Positions 6,218-12,636 of a stretch of DNA of 12,636 nt are shown in pieces. Below the pieces are notes generated by a model. That model saw only the letters and a list, made by a program, of their open reading frames with translations. It was not told the DNA's origin and did not search any database. Numbering within the stretch: position 1 is the stretch's first letter; each line of letters starts with the position of its first letter. The stretch covers positions 1 through 12,636 of the forward strand of contig JBBAAG010000083.1 in NCBI GenBank assembly GCA_041658405.1, read 5' to 3'. Both the position numbers and the translations under genes were made by a program. Source of the DNA: Elusimicrobiota bacterium (lineage in GTDB: Bacteria > Elusimicrobiota > UBA5214 > JBBAAG01).

Positions 6218-7322
6218 ATACTCTATACTTTTTGTATAACTTACCACCCATAAACTCCGCAGCGCGGTTGGTAAGCGTATTATCTTCCAGTACCCACGAG
6301 AACTCGCAGTCAATATACCCTTTTTTCTTTGCACCAATAAGCGAGTGGTAATACATCAACCCTTCGATCCCGCGGTTACGGTATTTCTTTACCACACCCA
6401 TGATCAACAACCTCAACCCCTTAATTTTCCGTGAGTACCACAAAAACTTTGCAAGGCCAATAGGCCCGAGCCGTCCGTTCATACGTTTAAACACTTCATT
6501 ATAATCCGGTGCTACGAGCAAAATCCCTACCGGCTCGCCATTAACCAGCGCAATCGCTGTGGGTTCCGGGACAAATAACGGTTTCAATTGTTTAGCGGTT
6601 GACTCAAACTCTTCACGTGTCCACGGGACAAAACCCCAGTTTTTTTCCCATGCATTATTATATATCTGCACAACACGCTCAACTTCAGCATCAAAATCCG
6701 TGAGGTCAACATCCCGTACTTCAATCCCGGGCTCACGTTTTTGTACGCGTTCCGCGAACTTCGCCAGTTTTTCCTGTGGCCCATCTTTTACCTGCATCAT
6801 CCACGCGTATAAATCTTTTGCTTTTGTATACCCGCACTTCTCTACGAGATCAAGATAATACTTAGGGTTATACATCATCATCAATCTAGCACTGGAATCC
6901 CATCCCTCAAGCAAAAACCCGATCTCATCATTTGACGATGGGGATACAGGCCCAATAACTTTTGTCATCCCCTTAGACTTAACCCACTCCTCCGCAAGTG
7001 CCAGCAATTTACCCGCAACTACCGTATCGTCAATACACTCAAAAAACCCGAAGAACCCGGTTTTTTCATTGTGAAACTCAACAAAGTTATTGTCAACAAT
7101 CCCCGCGATACGCCCCACGTATTTACCATCACGTTTGAGGAGGAACAACTTTTTCTCTGCATGTTTCCAAAACGGATTTTTTTTCTCGGATAACAAAAAT
7201 TCGCGGTCAGAAAGTAACGGAGGAACCCATAACGGGTCTGATTTATATATCTGCCAGGGAAACTTCAAAAATTGCATGAATAACGACGGCGTGTTTACTT
7301 CAATAACCTGAAAGTTTTGCAT
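6198..7322 (-). CDS. GNAT-fold acyltransferase resembling bacterial ceramide synthase (bCerS)
   Basis: The 374-residue protein belongs to a GNAT-related family often labelled N-acetyltransferase, YghO-like or (wrongly) dATP pyrophosphohydrolase. From memory, Caulobacter bacterial ceramide synthase is a member. Family landmarks seen are FPWQIYKSDPLWVPPL (21-36), KKNPFWKHAE (47-56), GRIAGIVDNNF (70-80), TGFFGFFE (88-95), GPVSPSSNDEIGFLLEGWD (124-142) and MYNPKYY (150-156). The C-terminal GNAT-like half has KKYRNRGIEG (312-321) as the acyl-CoA/ACP-binding loop. Bacterial ceramide synthase transfers a fatty acyl group to the amine of a sphingoid base. No membrane segment is obvious. The ATG at 7320-7322 is chosen over an in-frame upstream ATG at 7374-7376 because family proteins start here and it lies one base after the stop codon of the upstream gene; no strong ribosome site is present, so translational coupling is likely. 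The ceramide role is inferred from family resemblance plus the adjoining palmitoyltransferase-like gene; another N-acyltransferase activity is possible. Confidence 0.75.
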   Translation of the reverse strand: MQNFQVIEVNTPSLFMQFLKFPWQIYKSDPLWVPPLLSDREFLLSEKKNPFWKHAEKKLFLLKRDGKYVGRIAGIVDNNFVEFHNEKTGFFGFFECIDDTVVAGKLLALAEEWVKSKGMTKVIGPVSPSSNDEIGFLLEGWDSSARLMMMYNPKYYLDLVEKCGYTKAKDLYAWMMQVKDGPQEKLAKFAERVQKREPGIEVRDVDLTDFDAEVERVVQIYNNAWEKNWGFVPWTREEFESTAKQLKPLFVPEPTAIALVNGEPVGILLVAPDYNEVFKRMNGRLGPIGLAKFLWYSRKIKGLRLLIMGVVKKYRNRGIEGLMYYHSLIGAKKKGYIDCEFSWVLEDNTLTNRAAEFMGGKLYKKYRVFEKVVG

Positions 7323-7323
7323 A

Positions 7324-8751
7324 TTACGGTATAATCGCCAGTTGTTTCCCGACTTTACTGAATACATCCAGCGCAAAATCCAGTTGTTTATCAGTATGTG
7401 TAGCGATATAACTCGTACGTATAAGCGTCCGGCCCGGCGGCACTGCCGGCGGCATTACAATATTAATAAACAATCCATGTTCACTAGCGAACCGCCAGAA
7501 CGCGATACCCATAATATCGGTAGGCATTAGCCCGAGGTTAACAAACTGTTCACCTCCGGGAAGGTTTTTTACAACTTCCAAACTCCGTTCATTCTCGTGG
7601 AACAATAACGGTATTATCGGCGTACAACTTTCCCCGATGTCGTATCCCATAGATTTCAGGCCATCCATCATTTTCTGTGTATTCTTCCATAACTGTTCCC
7701 GCCGTTGAGGTTCAGCCTGTATTATCTCCAATGACTTCAATGCTGCAGCAGCATTTGCAGGCGGGATTGCCGCACTAAAGATTAATGACCGCGCGTTATG
7801 GCGGACATAATCAATAGTTTTTTTATCCGCCGCAATAAATCCTCCGAGTGACGCTAATGACTTACTGAACGTACCCATGATAATATCTACCTCGGATTCC
7901 AACCCAAAATGTTCAGCCGTCCCGCGCCCGTTTTTCCCGAGTACCCCCAAAGCATGCGCGTCATCCACCATAACCCGTGCTTTATACTTTTTTGCTAGTT
8001 TCACGATATCCGGGAGGTTAGCGATATCGCCTTCCATACTAAATATCCCGTCAACAACAATGAGTATACCATTCGCACCCTGGCAGCGCTGCAGCGTTTC
8101 TTCGAGGTCAGCCATATCGTTATGCTCAAACTTTTCCATCTTGCCAAACGAAAGCCGGCATCCGTCAATAATACTCGCGTGATCCCACTTATCCGTGATA
8201 ACAATATCTTTCCGCCCGATAAGCGCCTGGATAATCCCGAGGTTCGTCTGGAACCCTGTACTGAACAACAACCCAGCGTCTTTATGAACAAACTTCGCAA
8301 GTTCATTCTCCAGCCGGTTATGAAGGTCAAGATTACCATTCAAAAACCTTGACCCTGCGCAGCCCGCGCCATATTTTTCAATAGCTTTAATTGACGCTTT
8401 CATCACACGTTCATCATCGGTAAGGCCAAGATAATTATTTGACCCAAGCATAACCATTTTATTACCGTCAACACACACTTCAGTCCCCTGTGCGGACTCT
8501 AACGGCCGGAAGTACGGGTAAAACCCTAATTCTTTAGCTTTCTCAGCGGTATCATACTTCCTGCATTTATCAAACAGGTCACCCGTCATTTTTTTTGAGG
8601 ATACAGCATTAACGGATTTTGACTGTTTACCCATACTGAACCCTTTAGACTGTTCTTTTAGTTTGTTAACAATCTCAAGTGTTGCGGATTTACTTTTATC
8701 CACAAACTCTTTCCAGTCGTTCACTTTCTTACTTCCTTTTGGTGATGACAT
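7324..8751 (-). CDS. Alpha-oxoamine synthase, probable serine palmitoyltransferase
   Basis: This 475-residue PLP enzyme of fold type I condenses an amino acid with an acyl thioester. Motifs match bacterial serine palmitoyltransferases best: FYPYFRPLESAQGTEV (77-92), LGSNNYLGL (102-110), GAGCAGSRFLNG (128-139), DHASIIDG (190-197, His191 stacking on PLP), DGIFSMEGDIANLP (234-247), VDDAHALG (262-269, Asp263 and His266) and GTFSKSLASLGGF (293-305, Lys297 as Schiff-base lysine). The family is usually about 390-420 residues. Here there is a lysine-rich helical N-terminal extension of about 55-70 residues and an apparent 20-25-residue insertion near 396-418 before the C-terminal strand VMPPAVPPG. 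The start at 8751 has a good ribosome site, AAGGA, 6 nt upstream. It is the first gene of an operon with the ceramide-synthase-like gene. Glycine C-acetyltransferase or 8-amino-7-oxononanoate synthase activity is less likely, but sequence alone does not exclude it. Confidence 0.82.
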   Translation of the reverse strand: MSSPKGSKKVNDWKEFVDKSKSATLEIVNKLKEQSKGFSMGKQSKSVNAVSSKKMTGDLFDKCRKYDTAEKAKELGFYPYFRPLESAQGTEVCVDGNKMVMLGSNNYLGLTDDERVMKASIKAIEKYGAGCAGSRFLNGNLDLHNRLENELAKFVHKDAGLLFSTGFQTNLGIIQALIGRKDIVITDKWDHASIIDGCRLSFGKMEKFEHNDMADLEETLQRCQGANGILIVVDGIFSMEGDIANLPDIVKLAKKYKARVMVDDAHALGVLGKNGRGTAEHFGLESEVDIIMGTFSKSLASLGGFIAADKKTIDYVRHNARSLIFSAAIPPANAAAALKSLEIIQAEPQRREQLWKNTQKMMDGLKSMGYDIGESCTPIIPLLFHENERSLEVVKNLPGGEQFVNLGLMPTDIMGIAFWRFASEHGLFINIVMPPAVPPGRTLIRTSYIATHTDKQLDFALDVFSKVGKQLAIIP

Positions 8752-8757
8752 AGTATA

Positions 8758-8814
8758 TCCTTAAAATTTAATATTTAAGATATAATTTTAATACATTACA
8801 CTCCCAACTGTCAA
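8758..8814 (-). promoter_or_regulatory. Promoter and ribosome site of the palmitoyltransferase-like operon
   Basis: A perfect -35 box TTGACA (minus strand, 8809-8814) is followed after 15 bp by TATTAA (8788-8793), preceded by TG, as a plausible extended -10. The -10 assignment is less certain because the region is very AT-rich. The leader of about 30 nt ends with AAGGA at 8758-8762, 6 nt before the ATG. Confidence 0.5.
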
Positions 8815-8875
8815 ATGTATATGTAAAATGGTATCCGTTAATGAGTACAAAATACCCCGCTGATTTGACCCACCT

Positions 8876-10459
8876 TTATTCTTTTGCTAACCGGTTTAGG
8901 ATAGCCTGTACTTCAAGGTCATCAGGGTTTAACTCCAAAGCCGCTCCCCACTCATTTTTCGCGGATACAGTATTCCCTAATGAATAATAACATACGCCAA
9001 GGTTTTTATGGACAAACGGGTTAAACGGGTTAATGCCCAGTGCTTCAATATACATCTCCGCAGCGGGTGACCATTTTTTTTGTGCGAATAAAATATCGCC
9101 AAGGAAAACATACGTCCCTCCGTGGTTAGGGTTACGTTCAATTGAGAACCTAACCCGTTTCTCTGCGTCTTCGAGATTACCGTTTACCGCCAAAACTTTT
9201 GCAAGTTTAAGTAAGACCACCGGATTTGCGGGTTCAAGTTCTTCCGCTGCGCGGTACTGCTGTTCCGCTGCGGGATAAAGTTTACGCAGGACAAACTTAT
9301 CCCCCAGCCGCAGGTGTCCCCGGACATCCGTCCCACCGAGGTTCTCCGGTTCCTCTCCCGTCCCGGGTTTAGTATCCAGGAAGACAATTTTATCACCCGC
9401 TACACCAGGATGTTCCTGGAGTTTAGTTTTTTTTAGGTACTCCACCCATTGTGCTTCAAACCCTTCCTGTGTCACCCCAAGTACTGCAGGGAATGCCGCA
9501 CGCATACCGGTAACTTTAGCTTTGAGTAATAACTCACCGATAATACCCGTAACGGTTGAGGTTTTTATCATATAGTCCACAGCATTAGCTACTTCAGCAA
9601 ACGCTAATCCAACCTCATCCTGGTTCTTAAGTTTTACAAGCGACGGTGCCATCCGCTCAAACGAAATTAGTTCACCGGTTTTAACCGCTTTTGCGAGTTT
9701 GTCTTCATACGCATCCTGGAAGTACAAAGACTTCTCTGACCTCCACAAAGTATCGGTATACCGTGCGATACCTTCATGGAGCCACAGAGGACAGTTGTAC
9801 CGGCTAAGACGGTTGACTACCATATGCGTATACTCATGTGCCAGGGTATCCATCCAGCGGTAACCGGTTAATGTAATCCTCGGTGAGCATAACATCAGGC
9901 GGTTAAACTTGCAGATCGCAATCGCGCCGGAATTTTCTACATCCTTTTCTGTGAGAGTTGACCGCAGAAGAAACTCAGTTTTCTCCGGGATAAACTCCAC
10001 CAACACTTTATCATCGGGATAATAATTGAATACCTTACCAATATTTTTGTATACACTCTCCAGTGCATTAACTACATAGAGTTTAAGTACAGTATCACGT
10101 TTATCTAACCTCACAATAAAATGAGTGGTGGTAAGCTCTTCCATCCCGGAGGTAAGGCTCTCGAGTTTCTGGTAATACCCCAGAGTATCGTCATACACCG
10201 TAGTCCCGGGGAATAATGTTTTCGCATGGGTAAGGAGTTCACCCGCAGAACGGTAATTCCCGGAATAAAACTCAACTGCGGCATTAAGTTCATACACCTG
10301 CGCAGTAAGTTGTTTATCTGCTATAGTTTCCCTTATAGCATTAAGTTCACCGCATTCAAGTTGTTTATAAACTTCGTTAACAAATAATTCTTCATCCTGA
10401 TGCGCTAAGCATTGGGTGGGAAGTAGGAATACCATAAGTGTGATGCACAACAAAATCAT
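8876..10459 (-). CDS. Exported gluzincin-like metallopeptidase (peptidase MA-like) with TPR repeats
   Basis: The 527-residue protein has a signal peptide (about 1-19, MILLCITLMVFLLPTQCLA with an A-x-A-like end). A peptidase_MA-like domain (about 110-345) carries the zinc motif HEYTH (208-212, catalytic Glu209) and WLHEGIARY (226-234), where Glu229 is the likely third ligand. A helical repeat lies before it (about 25-100) and three or four TPR units follow (about 385-525, for example YPAAEQQYRAAEELEPANP and WSPAAEMYIEALGINP), ending at residue 527. It probably acts in the periplasm, or at the outer surface, on protein or peptidoglycan-associated substrates; TPRs suggest partner binding. All zinc and catalytic residues are present, so activity is plausible. 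The start codon overlaps the stop codon of the upstream gene by 4 nt (ATGA), so the two are translationally coupled and probably function together. Confidence 0.85.
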   Translation of the reverse strand: MILLCITLMVFLLPTQCLAHQDEELFVNEVYKQLECGELNAIRETIADKQLTAQVYELNAAVEFYSGNYRSAGELLTHAKTLFPGTTVYDDTLGYYQKLESLTSGMEELTTTHFIVRLDKRDTVLKLYVVNALESVYKNIGKVFNYYPDDKVLVEFIPEKTEFLLRSTLTEKDVENSGAIAICKFNRLMLCSPRITLTGYRWMDTLAHEYTHMVVNRLSRYNCPLWLHEGIARYTDTLWRSEKSLYFQDAYEDKLAKAVKTGELISFERMAPSLVKLKNQDEVGLAFAEVANAVDYMIKTSTVTGIIGELLLKAKVTGMRAAFPAVLGVTQEGFEAQWVEYLKKTKLQEHPGVAGDKIVFLDTKPGTGEEPENLGGTDVRGHLRLGDKFVLRKLYPAAEQQYRAAEELEPANPVVLLKLAKVLAVNGNLEDAEKRVRFSIERNPNHGGTYVFLGDILFAQKKWSPAAEMYIEALGINPFNPFVHKNLGVCYYSLGNTVSAKNEWGAALELNPDDLEVQAILNRLAKE

Positions 10460-12636
10460 TCAGTCAGCCTCTTATAATACTCTTTTATTGTTTTCTCATA
10501 TACCTGCGGATACTTTTGTTTCATAGCTTCCATAATATCCTGACGGAACTCTTTTGGAGGCAGATACTCCTCTTTCCCCGGGAGTTTCACCGTACCGGTT
10601 TTCGTCCCAGCCATCCCGCCGGTACCTTCACGGGACTGAATAATCTTTGTCCCTGGCTTTGTACCCGAATTCTGCATTGCCTGCTGCATCTGCCCGGCAG
10701 CCTGCTGTACCCCTTCTTTCCCCTGGTTAAGATGATACGCCGCTGTGCGTTCATTATCCCCACCCGCCCGGGGTTCACCCGCACCAAGTTTTCCTTCAGC
10801 TGACTCCATTGCCGTCATTGCGTTATTAAGCTCATCCATAACTTTATCATCCATCATTGCAGTACTTTTTGCGAGGTTACGCAGTTCATCACGGAATCCC
10901 GATGTTTTATCACGTAAACTCCGTTGCCGCCGGCTAAGATTTTCCAACCCTTTTTTATCATTATCATCCATCCCGGCCCCAGCTTTTTTTTCGAAGTTAG
11001 ACAACCACTCAAGGATATCTATCTCCCCGGCGATAATATACGCGTATTCATCCACAATTTGTTTTGTTGCGTTATGCGTATCTGTTAGTTTAGACAGAAT
11101 AATGGTATCACTACTCTTCTGTATCTCGGCAATCCCCGCGGATTCTGTACTAAACGCAGAATTGAACACGCGGTTACCATCCTCCAACCGTGAAAGTATT
11201 GACTTTAAATACTCAACACTCTTATTAATATTCTTGCTCATAAGTTCGTTATACACGTTCTGCATCAGCATAAACGCGTAGTTTAAGTCATTCACAGCAC
11301 CCGCGTTTTGTTCCGGATACTTTGACCACACAGGGAAACTGGTTCTTAACCTCTGAGTATGCGTAATAACCTCCTTTTGTTTCTCCGCAAGACGGGAGAA
11401 CATACTTTTTTGCAGTTCTTTCATATAATCCAACTGCTTATTCTCATACTGCGCAGTCTCGGTGATCAACTGATTTTGTTCATCAATAAGTTTGTCAAGC
11501 CCAGCCGCGAGTTTTTCCATCTTACCCGCGGTTTGCGACATTTCATTGTATACCGACGACTCCGCAGCTTTCTGCAGGTCGTCCAGCATCTTACTCATAC
11601 TCTCGGCTAACTGTTTCGCTAATTGTAACGCGCGGCCATAATCCTTTTTCTCTAACGCATCCTGCAACTGTTCCCACAAAGACTTTGTTTTATTAAGATC
11701 AATATTTTTTATAGCATCCTGGTTCATAAACTCATCGGGTAATGACTCCGGCTGTTTCTGTAATACCTGCGCCATTTTGTCCATCATCTCACCGATTTTT
11801 TTCATCATTTCATCCAACTGCCTTTGTTTTTCATTATCCACCCGTGAGGAATCATCACCTAACTGCTGAGTTAAATCAGACGATACGTCGTTTAGCTCCC
11901 TCGCGGTATTCAGGAGATCCGCCATCCGCTGGTTCTCCATAACATCCTCCGCAAGGATTGACATTTTCTCAAGTTTTTCAACGATCTCATGCTGCACACT
12001 TTGTGTCCCCTGAGGATTACGCTCATCAATTTTTTTTAGGGCTTCATTCAACGGTTTCTCGAGTAACGATTTCAACCCGTTCTCCATTGCGCGATACTCG
12101 TTATACACCCGGCTGTCGGATAGCGGATCGTTATTCATACGGTCAAGTGTTTTACTTAATTGCGCGGTTAAGTCACGGATATCGGTTTTTACTTCAGACT
12201 GTCCACCCTTATCCTTCTGCCACAAAGGTGCGGTATCAGTTTCGGGCATGGCTTTAATAATCTCTTTAGTCACGAATTCCGCTGCCAACTGTTTTGCCAG
12301 CACATTCACCAGTTTTTCGTAGATATCATCAATTTCTTTCCCAATAAGTTTATGCTCATTTTCGTAACTAAACACCTCAACCTTTAACCGTTTAGACGAC
12401 GCAACCTTTGGCCCGGTAACCGTATCATTATCCGTGAGCTCAAGCCAGTACTCTATAACATCCCCGGGTTTTATGCCCGTAGAAGCAAGTTTCCATACCC
12501 AGTCATCCACTTTCTCCAACGTTCCCGCAGGGAAGCCTGTGATCCTAGCCCTCAAAGTTTTTTCTTCAGGGTCACGTTCATTTTTATAAGCTAACACCAC
12601 CGACTTTATCCCGTAATCATCTTTACAATGATAAAC
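10456..12636 (-). CDS. DUF4175-like coiled-coil envelope protein, partial (N-terminus beyond right edge)
   Basis: The frame is open to the right edge, giving 726 visible residues; a GTG at 12598-12600 is internal, not the start. The first 12 residues read VYHCKDDYGIKS and continue into a beta-rich domain with GDVIEYWLELTDNDTV and GPKVASS, as found in front of the coiled coil in DUF4175-type proteins (PF13779 and relatives). Most of the remainder, from about residue 85 to 610, is long charged helices with many Gln, Lys, Glu and Met, predicted as coiled coil. A Gly/Thr-rich linker then leads to a conserved C-terminal helix pair with PPKEFRQDIMEAMKQKYP and IKEYYKRL. No catalytic motif is visible. 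Members usually have N-terminal membrane helices, which would lie outside the window. The gene overlaps the peptidase gene by 4 nt. The function is unknown; an envelope scaffold working with the peptidase is an inference. Confidence 0.72.
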   Translation of the reverse strand, partial: VYHCKDDYGIKSVVLAYKNERDPEEKTLRARITGFPAGTLEKVDDWVWKLASTGIKPGDVIEYWLELTDNDTVTGPKVASSKRLKVEVFSYENEHKLIGKEIDDIYEKLVNVLAKQLAAEFVTKEIIKAMPETDTAPLWQKDKGGQSEVKTDIRDLTAQLSKTLDRMNNDPLSDSRVYNEYRAMENGLKSLLEKPLNEALKKIDERNPQGTQSVQHEIVEKLEKMSILAEDVMENQRMADLLNTARELNDVSSDLTQQLGDDSSRVDNEKQRQLDEMMKKIGEMMDKMAQVLQKQPESLPDEFMNQDAIKNIDLNKTKSLWEQLQDALEKKDYGRALQLAKQLAESMSKMLDDLQKAAESSVYNEMSQTAGKMEKLAAGLDKLIDEQNQLITETAQYENKQLDYMKELQKSMFSRLAEKQKEVITHTQRLRTSFPVWSKYPEQNAGAVNDLNYAFMLMQNVYNELMSKNINKSVEYLKSILSRLEDGNRVFNSAFSTESAGIAEIQKSSDTIILSKLTDTHNATKQIVDEYAYIIAGEIDILEWLSNFEKKAGAGMDDNDKKGLENLSRRQRSLRDKTSGFRDELRNLAKSTAMMDDKVMDELNNAMTAMESAEGKLGAGEPRAGGDNERTAAYHLNQGKEGVQQAAGQMQQAMQNSGTKPGTKIIQSREGTGGMAGTKTGTVKLPGKEEYLPPKEFRQDIMEAMKQKYPQVYEKTIKEYYKRLTE

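Noticed and set aside
7323..7376. Longer start of the GNAT-like protein (18 extra residues from 7376)
   Set aside because: It would overlap the end of the PLP enzyme gene, and the extra residues are unlike the family; the ATG at 7322 gives the expected N-terminus.
8830..8856. Possible terminator after the peptidase gene (GGTAT...ATACC)
   Set aside because: There are only 5 pairs around a 17-nt loop and no clean T-run, which is too weak to call.
10745..11281. Plus-strand frame of 178 codons opposite the coiled-coil protein
   Set aside because: It is the complement of a Gln/Lys/Asp-rich coiled coil, which keeps the opposite strand open by composition.
12598..12600. GTG as the start of the DUF4175-like protein
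   Set aside because: The frame stays open through 12636 and the upstream residues DDYGIKS continue the domain naturally, so the gene is truncated by the window edge.

Overview
The window carries seven protein-coding genes, one tRNA gene and one transposase element. Base composition is moderate, in the mid-40s % GC by eye. Several genes encode exported proteins with signal peptides, and there is a serine-palmitoyltransferase-like enzyme, a DUF4175-like coiled-coil protein and a secreted GHL10 glycosidase-like protein. Together these suggest a Gram-negative, probably free-living bacterium, possibly from a poorly cultivated phylum. No rRNA or other phylogenetic marker is present, so the phylum cannot be named from this window.

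Layout, left to right. (1) Positions 1-610 (-) hold the N-terminal 203 residues of a zinc-dependent medium-chain alcohol dehydrogenase, cut by the left edge. (2) Positions 611-709 are a divergent promoter region in which two identical extended -10 boxes face outward as a perfect 10-bp inverted repeat. (3) Positions 710-1849 (+) encode a DUF362 protein with a C-terminal 2x[4Fe-4S] ferredoxin domain. (4) Positions 1854-3043 are a self-contained element. It carries a REP-associated tyrosine transposase (RAYT) bounded by a 15-bp perfect inverted repeat and fits between the stop codons of two convergent genes. (5) Positions 3049-6042 (-) encode a 997-residue secreted protein with two barrel-like domains, the second being GHL10/COG1649. 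(6) Positions 6098-6169 (-) are tRNA-Gly(CCC), whose promoter lies partly inside the end of the next gene. (7) Positions 6198-7322 and 7324-8751 (-) form a tight two-gene operon: an alpha-oxoamine synthase most like bacterial serine palmitoyltransferase, followed one base later by a GNAT-fold acyltransferase resembling bacterial ceramide synthase. (8) Positions 8876-10459 and 10456-12636 (-) are a translationally coupled pair: a large coiled-coil DUF4175-like protein, cut by the right edge, then an exported HExxH metallopeptidase with TPR repeats.

The most informative unit is the 6198-8751 pair. Serine palmitoyltransferase makes 3-ketosphinganine from serine and an acyl thioester, and ceramide synthase N-acylates the sphingoid base. 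A one-base-spaced operon of these two is therefore a plausible core of a bacterial sphingolipid pathway; the ketoreductase and acyl carrier protein are not in the window. The DUF4175-like/peptidase pair looks like an envelope module of unknown function. The transposase element is the only clear mobile DNA. No CRISPR array, prophage, toxin-antitoxin pair or recognisable defence system was seen.
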